In this document: piece by piece, positions 48,845 to 59,130 of the stretch
How positions within the stretch are numbered: position 1 is the first letter of the stretch
Layout of the letters: every line of letters starts with the position of its first letter
Source of the DNA: an uncultured Arenicella sp.
GTDB lineage: Bacteria > Pseudomonadota > Gammaproteobacteria > Arenicellales > Arenicellaceae
Length of the DNA stretch: 64,000 nt
Reading direction: 5' to 3'
Assembly (NCBI GenBank): GCA_947499305.1
Contig: CANMNN010000013.1
Location: 1 to 64,000 of the forward strand
Program-made: the position numbers and the translations under genes
Notes under the pieces: model-generated
What the model was told of the DNA's origin: nothing
Seen by the model: only the letters and a program-made list of their open reading frames with translations
Databases searched by the model: none

Positions 48845-50389
48845 ATGACTGATATCCATAGCGATAAGATCTTAATTTTAGATTTTGGTTCTCAATACAC
48901 ACAACTGATCGCCCGCCGAGTTCGCGAATTAGGCGTCTACTGTGAAATTTGGGCTTATGACAATGACCTAGAAACGGTCAAAGAATTTGCGCCCAAGGGT
49001 GTCATTCTATCGGGCGGCCCGTCAACGGTGACCGAACAGCACACGCCTCGTGCACCCGAAGGGCTATTCGATATGGGCGTGCCAGTGCTCGGTATTTGTT
49101 ATGGCTTACAATGCATGGCGGCAATGCTGGGCGGAGGTGTATCGACCTCCGATAAGCGCGAGTTTGGTCATGCTGAAGTTGAGCTATGCGCCGACAATGC
49201 GTTGATCACTGAAGCCACGCAAAATGTTTGGATGAGCCACGGCGATAAAGTTACTGAATTACCAGAAGGCTTTAAGGTTATTGCTCAATCTGGCAATGCT
49301 CCTCTATGTGCAATCGCCGATGAAGAGCGCAAATTTTACGGCGTTCAGTTTCACCCAGAAGTAACTCATAGCGAATTTGGCGAGCAATTGTTGAGCCGCT
49401 TTGCTCATGATATCTGCGGTTGTGCTGACAATTGGTCAGCCAGCAATATCATTGATGATGCAGTTGCTACGGCCAAGAAAAAAGTTGGTGATGATTACGT
49501 AATTTTAGGCCTCTCTGGCGGGGTCGATTCCTCGGTTGTTGCGGCCTTGTTGCATCGTGCAATTGGCAATCAACTTACCTGTATTTTCGTTGATAACGGT
49601 TTGTTACGCAAAAATGAAGGCGACCAAGTGATGAAGACTTTCGCTGAAAATATGGGCGTGAAAGTTATTCGGGTTGACGCTGAGAAGCGCTTTTTGAGTG
49701 AGCTAGCCGAGGAAAACGAGCCAGAAGCTAAGCGTAAAATTATTGGCCGAGTGTTTGTAGAGATTTTTGAAGAAGAATCAAAGAAAATTGAGAATGCAAA
49801 GTGGCTTGCCCAAGGCACTATCTACCCCGATGTAATCGAGTCTGCCGCGTCGAAAACGGGTAAGGCTGAAGTCATTAAATCGCACCACAATGTTGGCGGC
49901 TTGCCTGACGACATGGAGCTTGAATTGCTTGAGCCTCTTCGTGAACTATTTAAGGACGAGGTACGCAAAATCGGCCTAGAACTGGGCTTGCCAGAACAAA
50001 TGATCAATCGTCACCCGTTCCCTGGGCCAGGCCTGGGCGTGCGTATATTGGGCGAAGTTAAGAAAGAATACGCCGACGTATTACGTGAAGCCGACGCCAT
50101 CTTTATGGAAGAGCTTTACGCAACTGGTTGGTATGAGAAAACTAGCCAAGCATTTGCCGTGTTCTTGCCGGTTAAGTCAGTTGGTGTTGTCGGTGATAAC
50201 CGCGCTTACGATTGGGTTATCGCCTTGCGAGCGGTGCAAACCATCGACTTCATGACTGCAACATGGGCACATATTCCATACGACATTCTCGGCCATATTT
50301 CGAACCGAATCATCAATGAAGTGCGCGGCATTAGCCGAGTTACTTATGATATTTCAGGCAAGCCGCCAGCTACAATTGAGTGGGAATAG
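48845..50389 (+). CDS. guaA: GMP synthase (glutamine-hydrolysing)
   Basis: 514 residues. Aminates XMP to GMP using ammonia from glutamine. Glutaminase triad: C85 (GICYGLQC), H170 and E172 ([10 protein letters not shown]). The ATP-pyrophosphatase P-loop SGGVDS is at 224-229. The C-terminal dimer domain ([18 protein letters not shown] onward) is complete. It runs behind guaB, with a tandem repeat between them, so they are probably one transcription unit. Confidence 0.97.
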   Translation: MTDIHSDKILILDFGSQYTQLIARRVRELGVYCEIWAYDNDLETVKEFAPKGVILSGGPSTVTEQHTPRAPEGLFDMGVPVLGICYGLQCMAAMLGGGVSTSDKREFGHAEVELCADNALITEATQNVWMSHGDKVTELPEGFKVIAQSGNAPLCAIADEERKFYGVQFHPEVTHSEFGEQLLSRFAHDICGCADNWSASNIIDDAVATAKKKVGDDYVILGLSGGVDSSVVAALLHRAIGNQLTCIFVDNGLLRKNEGDQVMKTFAENMGVKVIRVDAEKRFLSELAEENEPEAKRKIIGRVFVEIFEEESKKIENAKWLAQGTIYPDVIESAASKTGKAEVIKSHHNVGGLPDDMELELLEPLRELFKDEVRKIGLELGLPEQMINRHPFPGPGLGVRILGEVKKEYADVLREADAIFMEELYATGWYEKTSQAFAVFLPVKSVGVVGDNRAYDWVIALRAVQTIDFMTATWAHIPYDILGHISNRIINEVRGISRVTYDISGKPPATIEWE

Positions 50390-50531
50390 TTGGTGCATGA
50401 ACTAAATATTTGAAAGGCAAGGTTTCCTGTTTTGTGTTTAAAATACACCGAACAGAGATCTAGGCATGTTCAATTTTCTGCCGGAAGTTCGATTCAGCCA
50501 GTGATTTCTCTGAATTGATTTTATTTGCGAC

Positions 50532-52889
50532 CTACTCCTCATCGAATAAAAGCAGTTGAAGTGTTGGAACTATTACCGTTGACTTTATTTCCACTGAATC
50601 CGGCGCACCATTATTGTTGTTATCAGTATCGGCGACCTGAGGGTCACTGCCTGCTTCAAACTCTTCAATATTGCTAAAGCCGTCATTGTCGGCATCGCCA
50701 TTCGCATCACTCGCATCCCGCGGGTTTAAATCGTTTGCGGTTTCATAGTCATCGGGCAAACCATCGTTGTCATCGTCGCTATCGCATGCGTTACCTTGAT
50801 TGTCGCCATCAAGATTAGCTTGATTTGTATTGGGCGTGAGAGGGCAGTTGTCAGCGTCATTGGCAATGGTGTCGCCATCAATGTCGCTGTCGCAGGCATC
50901 ACCCTGATTATCTCCATCTAAATTGGCTTGGTCAGTATTGGCAATGGCGGGGCAATTATCAACTTGATTTGCAATACCGTCTTCATCGCCATCCAGGTCA
51001 TTATCGCTAATATTTAAGCTGGCGACACCGTTTGAAAAACCAGCCGTACTGGCGGTAAACGTAACGGTTCGTAAACCGTCGATAAGGTCGTTGTCGACGA
51101 TGGAAATTAACGTTGATGCCGCCGTTTGGTTAGCGCCAAGTGAAAGAACAGGCGTTGTCACTGACGCATCACCCGGAGATGAACTGCTGATCGTTACACT
51201 TGTCATCGGATTAAGTGACCCAAATCGAGATACCGTTAATACAGCCGTGCCATCTTGTTCATTCACTTGATTGCTTGATAGCGAAACCGTTAGTGCTTGC
51301 TCGACTTCATACGCGCCACTGTCACTAGCATTGCCTTGCGGGCGTGTGAGGCCACGCTGATCTTCTAAGATGTCTACCGTTGCTAGGTCTACCGCATTAC
51401 TGTTAGCCGTTAATGCAAACGTTGGGCTAGGGCCGCCATTATCCGCTAGATTGCGCGCCAATCCAGTGATGGGGGTTGCCACGATTGGGCCACAACCGTT
51501 GCTGGCTAAATTGCCACCGGCATCGGTGGGCGCGGTGCCAGCACACGCCGAATCATCAACAACTAAGGAGGATTGAATCGTCAAACTGCTTGGTGAGGCT
51601 GCAAACACGTAAATAGGCGGCGCCACACCGTTTGGGTTGTTATCGACAATGCTAGAGTGGTTTATCGACGTGGTTCCGCCGTACACGAAGAGCGCACTTC
51701 CAAGGGCTGCGCCGTCGCCGGAGGGGAGCATGAAAGATTGTGGGTCGTTGACGCCTTTGCCGTTAATAACTTGGTTGCTAGAGAGGGTGGTGTTGATTAG
51801 GGTAAGAGAGCCTGAAAATTGGAAAATTGCGCCACCGGCCCCCATGCCCCCGCCAGAAAAGGTTGAACCTGCTCCGAGAAGATCGACAGTACTGCGACGA
51901 GCTGAGCCATTTCCCCCGCCGAAGCCACCAAAACCGCTTCGACCAGGAAAAACTCCTCGATTAGAGTCGATGCCACCGCCGCCACTGCCTCCACCACCAC
52001 CGAAGCCACCATTGCCGCCATCCCCAGTAAAACCGGCCTCCATGGGGATGCCTTCAAAACCAGGGACAGTAAATGAGACGTATGTAGTACTGCCATTCCC
52101 CCCGGCAGCGCCAAAACCGCCATTGCCGCCATTGCCGCCCAGTGTGCCTCCACCTTGGCCTCCGATGCCGAACGCCCCGTTACTTCCGTTAGCGCCGATT
52201 GTACCATTCTCAACACCGTTACTTGCGAAGCCTCCTGCTAAATTGCCTCCTCCTATGCCTACACCATTAGGCAGTATGCGGAGCGGATTATTGCCGTTGC
52301 CACCAGCGGCACTATTGTTGATTAACGTGCTATTCGTCAACGTAAAGTCACCAAAATTAAACACAGCCCCACCGAATCCCGCGGCTGATGGACCTCCTCT
52401 AAAGAACCCGTTGCTCAGCGTTAAGCCATTAACAGTCAACGAGCCTGAAGCCTCAACCGTGAAGATTCGCCGTTGTTGCTGCGCATTCAATTTAATCATG
52501 CCCAAGCCTTCAGTGCCGTCGGCACTCAGGTTGTCACCATTGATTGTGATTTCGGTTGCAATGTAAAAGGCACTCGAACCGGCATTGCGGTCAGGGTCAT
52601 TAGGCGTATCGTCAATATTAAGCAACAAGTCGCCTGTTAAGCCATTGGCAAACACAATGGTGTCAGCACCGGGGTTAGTGGTTTCATCTTCCGCCGCGTC
52701 TATGGCTTGGCGCAAAGTGCAGCTGATGACCGAGCAGGGCTCAGTCGGCACGGCATCGCCGTTTAGAGTAGTGACCACAAAGGTGGCGGCATAGCCACTG
52801 TTGATGTGAGCAAAAAGCAGACAAAAACCGAGTATTAATCGACGCGCGTATAAATGTAAGTGGCGAACGAAAGAAGTGAATATAGTCAT
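50532..52889 (-). CDS. Large secreted protein: CSLREA-like N terminus, Gly-rich beta-helix region, Calx-beta-like part, type-3 repeats
   Basis: 785 residues from the ATG at complement 52887-52889; a GTG at 52934 would extend it by 15 residues. Signal peptide: basic start, core LILGFCLLFAHI, cut after GYAA-type residues. Mature start FVVTTLNGDAVPTEPCS, a CSLREA-like module. About 120-330 is a Gly-rich repeated beta region (LTLSNGFF, GGNGGFGAAGGN). About 500-600 resembles a Calx-beta domain (VNEQDGTAVLTVSR). Near 615-725 are thrombospondin type-3 Ca-binding repeats (DGDNQGDACDSDIDGD). It ends VPTLQLLLFDEE. Probably an exported surface or matrix protein. Its long antisense Pro-rich frame is an artefact of the Gly codons. 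Confidence 0.8.
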   Translation of the reverse strand: MTIFTSFVRHLHLYARRLILGFCLLFAHINSGYAATFVVTTLNGDAVPTEPCSVISCTLRQAIDAAEDETTNPGADTIVFANGLTGDLLLNIDDTPNDPDRNAGSSAFYIATEITINGDNLSADGTEGLGMIKLNAQQQRRIFTVEASGSLTVNGLTLSNGFFRGGPSAAGFGGAVFNFGDFTLTNSTLINNSAAGGNGNNPLRILPNGVGIGGGNLAGGFASNGVENGTIGANGSNGAFGIGGQGGGTLGGNGGNGGFGAAGGNGSTTYVSFTVPGFEGIPMEAGFTGDGGNGGFGGGGGSGGGGIDSNRGVFPGRSGFGGFGGGNGSARRSTVDLLGAGSTFSGGGMGAGGAIFQFSGSLTLINTTLSSNQVINGKGVNDPQSFMLPSGDGAALGSALFVYGGTTSINHSSIVDNNPNGVAPPIYVFAASPSSLTIQSSLVVDDSACAGTAPTDAGGNLASNGCGPIVATPITGLARNLADNGGPSPTFALTANSNAVDLATVDILEDQRGLTRPQGNASDSGAYEVEQALTVSLSSNQVNEQDGTAVLTVSRFGSLNPMTSVTISSSSPGDASVTTPVLSLGANQTAASTLISIVDNDLIDGLRTVTFTASTAGFSNGVASLNISDNDLDGDEDGIANQVDNCPAIANTDQANLDGDNQGDACDSDIDGDTIANDADNCPLTPNTNQANLDGDNQGNACDSDDDNDGLPDDYETANDLNPRDASDANGDADNDGFSNIEEFEAGSDPQVADTDNNNNGAPDSVEIKSTVIVPTLQLLLFDEE

Positions 52890-52934
52890 GCGGTGGACCC
52901 GTTTGTTGTTATCACGGCTAAAATAAATGCACAC

Positions 52935-53402
52935 AAAGCAGTCGCTTTTATTTGTGGTCAGATGGTGGTGGGACTTCTTAATACACTTTTTTGCGCTTCT
53001 GTTGTTTTAATTATTTGGTGATCAAGGCCGACCTCTTTGCCTTGATTTGCACGTTTTGTGCAACTTAGTGCTTATAAAAGAACTTCTGTAAAACCCCTAA
53101 GTTCATACTATTACACTTTATTGATTTTAGAAAAGCACTATATTCAATTGACGTTAACTATAAATGTCCGCTGTAGGCAAAATTCGGACACGGTTTGTCG
53201 CCTAGAATAAAAAATTGGCTTCTTTATCTTAATGCTGCCTATCGGCTTCTACAAAAAAAACCATTAGGAAAACCTGTCACTGGCATTCGCCAATAAACAC
53301 ATACTAGCCTCACACAAGCTCATTTGTTCTTCATAAAGCTCTCATCGAGAGTTCAAACTAAGGCCTTAGGCTTTGGCATTGACTAATTCGAACGGAGCTT
53401 TC
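52935..53402. other. 468-bp intergenic region
   Basis: AT-rich and divergent. It must contain the promoters of the secreted protein and of the membrane protein at 53403. A short hairpin GCAC-GTTTT-GTGC is near 53050. No gene seen. Confidence 0.4.
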
Positions 53403-54998
53403 ATGCCTTCTTCTCACGCCACACTTCAAACAGAACCTTACGCCGTTGCCGTAGACAGCGATACTCAGGGCATGCGGCCCAGTAACATTCTTTTTGCCTT
53501 ACTTGCCTCTATATTTGCCGTTTTTAGCCATTGGGGCTTCTGGGACATTGGCGTATACGCACTGGGTTGGAATACCAGCGCTAGCTACCTCTGTGTACTA
53601 ACCCTATTGTTGCATGACAAGTCGTTTATCAAGTTTCGCGAGAATTGGGCGTGGCTTGTTCCCATTGCTTTTATGGCGTTGAGTTTCGGCTTATATGAGA
53701 ACCCTTGGCTAAAAGCTATAAATATGATGGCGCTACCGATGTCGATCGGTGTTTTTCTTAGCTATGCGCACACAATTGAGAAACATCAGCAATGGTGGAG
53801 TTCACATTTTCTCATTCGACTTGGTTTCTTTGCGTTGAGAGTTTTGCCTCAATGGCCTCAAGCTAGTAAGCATTTGCGCTCAGTCGCACTGAGTCAGGTA
53901 GATGGCCCGAGTATAAGCATAGCAAAGCGCATTGCACGCTCCATTGCTGTGTTGATACCACTGATGTTTGTCATATTGGCGTTGTTGTCATCGGCCGATC
54001 AGCAGTTCGATCAATTGTTAGAGCGAGCGCTTCAATTTATAGGCGACATGCTTAAGGTTTCTATTTTCGCAAAGCTGCTATTCATAATCTTGCTTTGGGT
54101 CACTGTTGTTGCTGCTTTGAATGTCTTTCGCAAACCATTTATCTATGAGGGGCCGGTGGCATATCGAGCTGTTGATAATGTAACCGCCGCCATCGTGTTG
54201 TTTGCTATTCTAGTGGTATACATCGCATTTCTCACTCTGCAAATCGAGTATCTTTTAGTGGATCAATTGCCTATTGAGTTCGGAGACACTGAACGTATAG
54301 TCAAGTCCGGGTTCTGGCAGTTATTCTTTCTTTCGATTATTAATCTAGGCTTGTTTTATTGGGCCTATCGAAATACTGCGGTTTGGCTTCAATGGCTACT
54401 GTCACTGTATTTGTTGGCCAGTGTATTGATTTTGCTGTCAGCCGCATGGCGTATGGTACTTTATGTTTACTATTATGGCTTGAGCTATGAGAAGTTCTTC
54501 GCCAGTTACACGACGTTTTACGCATTGGGCTTATTCGTCTTTTTGGGTTTTTGCTTACTTGCCAAAAAGCCTCAAGATTTGGTTAAGGGGGTTGTGTTCT
54601 CAGTGCTCTGGATGTTTTCTTTAGCAACAATCTCGCCCATTGAGAAACTTATATTTAGCAGTAACATGGCCTTGTCAAAACAAGCTGATTCAAGAATTGA
54701 TCTCTATCACCTGAGCTATTTGTCGGCCGATGTACTAAGTGACGCCGCAATTGCTTTCGAGCAGCGCCGTTTCAAGGCGAATTCACAGTGGGCAGCGTGG
54801 CTACAGTCTACTAAGCGAGTCGATTGCCAACGAGCATGGTATTCAACTAACCTAAGCCTCGAACTAAATTGTGCGAGTGTTGATGAGCACACATTGCCTG
54901 TTTCTAATTGGTATCCTGATCAAACTATTGAGATGGAAAATAGTGAAACCCCAAGTCTACGGAAATACAAACGCTATCGGAGTAGCAGAGAGAGGTAA
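53403..54998 (+). CDS. Polytopic membrane protein, DUF4153/DUF4173-like
   Basis: 531 residues from the ATG at 53403, which has GGAG 7 nt upstream; a TTG ten codons earlier is less likely. About 10-12 membrane helices, for example NILFALLASIFAVFSHWGFW, IAVLIPLMFVILALLSSADQ and LLFIILLWVTVVAAL. The ILALLSSADQQFDQLLERAL segment and the later VLYVYYYGLSYEKFFA resemble DUF4153/DUF4173 proteins, whose function is unknown. A 7-bp stem (GAGAGGT/ACCTCTC at 54990-55018) spans its stop codon and lies between it and the VWA gene, which converges on it. Confidence 0.7.
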   Translation: MPSSHATLQTEPYAVAVDSDTQGMRPSNILFALLASIFAVFSHWGFWDIGVYALGWNTSASYLCVLTLLLHDKSFIKFRENWAWLVPIAFMALSFGLYENPWLKAINMMALPMSIGVFLSYAHTIEKHQQWWSSHFLIRLGFFALRVLPQWPQASKHLRSVALSQVDGPSISIAKRIARSIAVLIPLMFVILALLSSADQQFDQLLERALQFIGDMLKVSIFAKLLFIILLWVTVVAALNVFRKPFIYEGPVAYRAVDNVTAAIVLFAILVVYIAFLTLQIEYLLVDQLPIEFGDTERIVKSGFWQLFFLSIINLGLFYWAYRNTAVWLQWLLSLYLLASVLILLSAAWRMVLYVYYYGLSYEKFFASYTTFYALGLFVFLGFCLLAKKPQDLVKGVVFSVLWMFSLATISPIEKLIFSSNMALSKQADSRIDLYHLSYLSADVLSDAAIAFEQRRFKANSQWAAWLQSTKRVDCQRAWYSTNLSLELNCASVDEHTLPVSNWYPDQTIEMENSETPSLRKYKRYRSSRER

Positions 54999-55054
54999 GT
55001 GATTCATGCTCACCTCTCACGGCTGAAACGTTATGCAATATGTGCTCTGGTAGC

Positions 55055-57343
55055 TTAAGGCTTGGCGATTTCGGCCATTTCAACTAAGCGAATAAACTCG
55101 CTTCGGTAGCCGTAGTCGTCGGCTCCCTTATTTTGACGAGCCAGTTTTAGAATACTTTCTAGATCTGTATCGCCAATATATTTGCCGCCCTTAAGGTATT
55201 GCGCAAAGCCAGCAACTGCAATCGAGAACCGAATATCTCGACTGCTTTGATTGTTCTCTTTGAGTTTGGTTTGATCAATGCGAATAGGCGTTTCGATAAG
55301 CTTCGACTTACTCTCTTTAGGGAGCTTGTAGCGAATTTTTAGAAAGCCGTATTCGTTCTCACTGCTGCTCGAGCTTGTCGCTTGAGTAGCGTTGTTGTCG
55401 GAGTACCTAAGTGCGTCTACAGAGGGCGCATCGGCTGAGGTTGGTGTGATTTCATAAATTGCCGTTACTGTATGACCCGAGCCAATATCTCCCGCATCAA
55501 CTTTATCATTGTTAAAATCTTCACGGTTTAGGTGACGGGTTTCATAACCAACAAGGCGATAGTCACTAACTGTATTTGGGTTGAATTCAACTTGCAGCTT
55601 CACGTCTTTGGCGATGGTGAACAGAGTAGAATTAGCTTGGTCGACCAATACCTTTTTCGCTTCGCTCAAGCTATCAATATACGCCGCTGTGCCGTTGCCG
55701 TTCTGCGCAAGAGCTTGCATCATGTCATCTTGATAATTGTTTCGGCCAAAGCCAAGCACTGAGAGGAAGACTCCGTTTTTGCGTTTGCGCTCGACCAGTG
55801 TTTTAAGAGAATCGTTAGAGCTTTGGCCAACATTGAAGTCTCCATCGGTCGCTAGAATAATGCGATTTACCGCATCCTTTTTATAGTTTTGCTCGGCCAA
55901 ACGATAAGCCAATTCAATACCTGCACCTCCGGCCGTAGAGCCGCCCGCATTTAGGTTTTCAAGTGCGGCCAATATGGCGCTGCGGTTCTTTGCCTCGGTT
56001 GGCTCAAGCACAACGCCAGCTGCGCCTGCGTAAACCACAATGCTTACTGTATCAGAGGGCTTTAGCTTCTTGAGCAGCAAGCTTATCGACTGTTTCACCA
56101 ATGGCAATTTATTGGCACTGCTCATCGAGCCAGAGACGTCCAGAAGAAATACGAGATTGCTGTCAGGAGTGTTTATGGCTTTGATGTCGTAGCCTTTAAT
56201 GCCAACATGAACTAATTTTTTGCCGGAATTCCACGGGGAATCGAGTACCGAAACGCTTGCCTTGAAGGGCGTTTTCTTCGAAGTTGGGTAAGGGTAGTTA
56301 TAGCTAAAGTAGTTAATTAATTCTTCAGACCGAACTGCGACGGGAGATGGTAAATATCCCCTCTGCAATTGATTACGTAACAAGCTATAGGAGGCCGTAT
56401 CGACATCGGCGGAGAAGGTCGATACAGGTTGCTCACTGACTAAGGTTAGTCGGTTTTCGCTGTGCGCTGCATATTCTTCGCCTAGGTCCGGGCGCAGAGT
56501 TGGTTTGTTTAATGGTTCTGGTAGTGGCATTATTCGACCGATTGGTTGAACACCGCTATTGTTCGCAGCAGGCGCTGACAAGTCAGATATGCGGTATTTA
56601 GTCAATGGTGCTGCGCGCGACTGGACTGGCTCGTTCGACGAAATACGACCAGTGGCGATGACCTCTTCTAGACTAGCGCTGTCAAAGTCCGCCTGATTTT
56701 CCTTGGCGATTTTTACTCGAAAGGACTCGACTTTCTTAGTGTTCGAACGTGCATCGAGCTCTTTCTTATCCTTCATTTCCGGTGAGGCTTGGCGTGCGTC
56801 GGTAACGCTAATAGGCGCCTCCTGTTCAATTAGCATTGTCTCAGTATTATTATTTGGAACCACAACTGTGGCTTGGTCTGCTGAGGTATCAGGCTCGACA
56901 CGGGTCACAGATATTACAGAGTCAATACGTTCGGCTTTGTCGTCACCTTTGCTTTGCGAGCTTAGTTCTTCAACACTGGCTTCTCTAGGGGGTAGTGTTT
57001 CAGGGTTCACGTGAGCTGAGGCTAGCTCTTTGTTAGCTAGCTCTTCAACAGGTAGCTGGCTCACAATCGCGAAGCTCAAAAAGCCCACAGCGACAGTGGC
57101 AAGTACTGGTTTAGAATTAAGTTTTTTGAATACAGTCATTATGTTGCTCCCTACTGAGTAAATCAGTGTTTGAATCGAAGGCTTAGTGTCTTCGTTATTC
57201 ATAGGGCGAGCTGGAGCGACATTTTCTTGGTTAACTTTTTGTGAGAATTCGTCGAGTGCGGCTGAAATCGTTGCTTGCTTAGCGCTTGAGCTAGGCATTG
57301 GAATGTCTTCATCAAGTAAATCATCTATAAATTGGTCGTTCAT
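55055..57343 (-). CDS. VWA domain protein, YfbK family (vWF-like, VWA, DUF3520)
   Basis: 762 residues. A cytoplasmic N terminus with acidic residues, one membrane helix at about 79-97, a low-complexity periplasmic linker, the vWF-like region at about 285-370 (STFSADVDTASYSLLRNQL, ELINYFSYNYPYP), the VWA domain with MIDAS D402-V-S-G-S, and the C-terminal DUF3520 domain (YLKGGKYIGDTDLESILKLA). Residues 225-236 (SLEEVIATGRIS) resemble the motif seen at the start of TonB plug-type domains. It overlaps the upstream sigma-factor gene by 4 bp, so it may act as its anti-sigma or signal partner. Confidence 0.88.
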   Translation of the reverse strand: MNDQFIDDLLDEDIPMPSSSAKQATISAALDEFSQKVNQENVAPARPMNNEDTKPSIQTLIYSVGSNIMTVFKKLNSKPVLATVAVGFLSFAIVSQLPVEELANKELASAHVNPETLPPREASVEELSSQSKGDDKAERIDSVISVTRVEPDTSADQATVVVPNNNTETMLIEQEAPISVTDARQASPEMKDKKELDARSNTKKVESFRVKIAKENQADFDSASLEEVIATGRISSNEPVQSRAAPLTKYRISDLSAPAANNSGVQPIGRIMPLPEPLNKPTLRPDLGEEYAAHSENRLTLVSEQPVSTFSADVDTASYSLLRNQLQRGYLPSPVAVRSEELINYFSYNYPYPTSKKTPFKASVSVLDSPWNSGKKLVHVGIKGYDIKAINTPDSNLVFLLDVSGSMSSANKLPLVKQSISLLLKKLKPSDTVSIVVYAGAAGVVLEPTEAKNRSAILAALENLNAGGSTAGGAGIELAYRLAEQNYKKDAVNRIILATDGDFNVGQSSNDSLKTLVERKRKNGVFLSVLGFGRNNYQDDMMQALAQNGNGTAAYIDSLSEAKKVLVDQANSTLFTIAKDVKLQVEFNPNTVSDYRLVGYETRHLNREDFNNDKVDAGDIGSGHTVTAIYEITPTSADAPSVDALRYSDNNATQATSSSSSENEYGFLKIRYKLPKESKSKLIETPIRIDQTKLKENNQSSRDIRFSIAVAGFAQYLKGGKYIGDTDLESILKLARQNKGADDYGYRSEFIRLVEMAEIAKP

Positions 57344-57924
57344 ACGATACCTCTACTGCTATCTAGGCTAGTGTCGCCTAGAGTGTTTTGGCTATTGAGT
57401 TGCGACGAGCTAAAGGTTTGTTTTAGTAGCTTGCGAGCCTGATGGATTCGCCATGAAATAGTGCTCTCTTTAACGCCCAATTGACTTGCAGCATCCGCGT
57501 GGGACAACCCAGTTCCGTAAACCATAATCAATGCGTCTTTAAAGTCGCTTTGAAGATGTTCGATATGTTCTAAGATCTGTCGGGCATATACGCGCTGCTC
57601 GGTTCGGTCCTCGGTTTTACTTTCTTGCTTATCAACATCGGATTCTTCGCGAGTATTATGTTGAGTGGGGCTCTTATAGAAATCTTTAGCGCAATTAATT
57701 ACTAAGGGGTAAAGCCATGATGTAAAGCTCGAGCGCCCATCATATTGCTTGATTGAGCGCGCGAGCTTTAGACTGGCTTGCTGAGCTATATCTTCAGCAT
57801 TATGTTGGTCTTGACTCCAGCGATACGCAAAGCGATAGATGGTGTCATAGTGCAGTTCAAGCAATCGCTCAAACGCACCGCTGTCTCCTGCTTGGCACTT
57901 TTTAACCAGTTGCTCTATCTGCAT
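57340..57924 (-). CDS. ECF-type RNA polymerase sigma factor
   Basis: 194 residues. Region 2 (AFERLLELHYDTIYRFAYRW, AEDIAQQASLKLARSI) binds the -10 element and core polymerase; region 4 (ALIMVYGTGLSHADAASQLG, STISWRIHQARKLL) holds the -35 helix-turn-helix. The last 30 residues are Ser/Gln-rich and unstructured. Co-transcribed with the VWA protein by a 4-bp overlap. Divergent from the T2SS gspH gene across 265 bp, so it might influence that promoter; no target promoter can be shown here. Confidence 0.9.
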   Translation of the reverse strand: MQIEQLVKKCQAGDSGAFERLLELHYDTIYRFAYRWSQDQHNAEDIAQQASLKLARSIKQYDGRSSFTSWLYPLVINCAKDFYKSPTQHNTREESDVDKQESKTEDRTEQRVYARQILEHIEHLQSDFKDALIMVYGTGLSHADAASQLGVKESTISWRIHQARKLLKQTFSSSQLNSQNTLGDTSLDSSRGIV

Positions 57925-58189
57925 TGGGTGTTCTGCGTAAATTTTCGACGATTCATTTTTTATGTTTCACAGCTAGTGTGCGTTATTTAAGTTTGCAATC
58001 ATTGGTTTTTTATCCGTTAGGTAAGACGATAGCACGAGCAAGATCCTTGGTGAGAAAGTCGAAAATAGTGACAATTTCTTAAGATGCGGCATAAATTCTG
58101 CCTTGAGAGCGTCGGTGGTGCTAACATCACTTCCTGTCTACGTTGGCCTAGAACAAAGCCTCTCTTCAAATTTCTGCTTAATTTAAACC

Positions 58190-58708
58190 GTGCCTCACTC
58201 TAAATTTCAATATCGCCAGAATTCAGTTGCTCAGCAAGGTTTTACCTTGATTGAGATTATGGTGGTGGTGGTGATTATTGCGGTAGTATCGGTTGCGGTG
58301 GTGTCGTCATTGAGCGGCAGTGACGACCGAGCTGCGCGCCTTCAGGCAGACCGTTTTATGGCGGTGGTAAATGAGGTTCGCGATGAGGCAATTATCGCGG
58401 GTGACAATTTTATCTTAAGTGTAGATGAACGTGCCGGAACCTATGGTTTTGAATCAATTTATTCTCAGACAGAAAGTAAAGATTCATTGCTTAAAGACCG
58501 CAATGTTGATCCAGAGGTGGAGCTGAAATGGGCTGTATTTGAGGTCTTTGAAGATGACCCAGAGGCCGAACCTAAGGTGCTGATATCTTCATTAGGTGAA
58601 ATTACCCCGTTTGAAGCGAGCTTTGCTGGCAGCGATTTAAAATATGTTGTTTTAGTAAACGATGATGGCCAGCTCGAGCGAGTTGATAAGAAAACGGGCG
58701 CGTTCTAG
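58190..58708 (+). CDS. gspH: T2SS minor pseudopilin GspH
   Basis: 172 residues with a GTG start. The prepilin cleavage site is QQG|FTLIEIMVVVVI, with the E at +5, followed by a membrane helix to about residue 42. It is a minor pseudopilin, part of the tip or shaft of the type II secretion pseudopilus. It is the first gene of a gspHIJKLM run. gspC-G, expected before it, are not in this window. Confidence 0.85.
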   Translation: MPHSKFQYRQNSVAQQGFTLIEIMVVVVIIAVVSVAVVSSLSGSDDRAARLQADRFMAVVNEVRDEAIIAGDNFILSVDERAGTYGFESIYSQTESKDSLLKDRNVDPEVELKWAVFEVFEDDPEAEPKVLISSLGEITPFEASFAGSDLKYVVLVNDDGQLERVDKKTGAF

Positions 58709-58710
58709 TT

Positions 58711-59130
58711 ATGTCAATAATCAGCATTAAAAAGTTCGACCAAGCTCGCCTCAAAAAGCAGGCTGGTTTTACACTGATTGAAGTATTAGTGGCATTGATT
58801 GTGGTGAGCTTTGGTATCGTCTCGGTAATCCAAGTTACCTCGCAACATGTCAGCAATATAAGCGAGCTCGAGAAGCGCATGCTGGCGTCATGGGTAGCGA
58901 GCAATCATATTGCCGAAATTCGGCACAACGCTAAGGTAGAACGGATTCGGAGCCGTTCCGATACTGAGCGCTTTGATATGGGGGGCCATACTTGGCGATC
59001 TCGTGCGCGTTTGCATGAGACAGAGGTCGAAAAAGTGTTTCTATTAACTGTGGAAGTTTCGTTTGATGGCGATCCTGAAAAAACAATCTACGCCAATATG
59101 ACCAGCGCAGTTACGGATGGTTTACCGTGA
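58711..59130 (+). CDS. gspI: T2SS minor pseudopilin GspI
   Basis: 139 residues. Prepilin site QAG|FTLIEVLVALIVVSFG. GspI forms the tip complex with GspJ and GspK. The start is 2 nt after the gspH stop. The end overlaps gspJ, so translation is coupled. Confidence 0.88.
   Translation: MSIISIKKFDQARLKKQAGFTLIEVLVALIVVSFGIVSVIQVTSQHVSNISELEKRMLASWVASNHIAEIRHNAKVERIRSRSDTERFDMGGHTWRSRARLHETEVEKVFLLTVEVSFDGDPEKTIYANMTSAVTDGLP

Noticed and set aside
51637-52566. 309-codon proline-rich plus-strand frame
   Set aside because: It is antisense to the Gly-rich region of the secreted protein; GGN codons on one strand read as Pro-rich NCC on the other. The secreted protein has a signal peptide and known domains, this frame has none.
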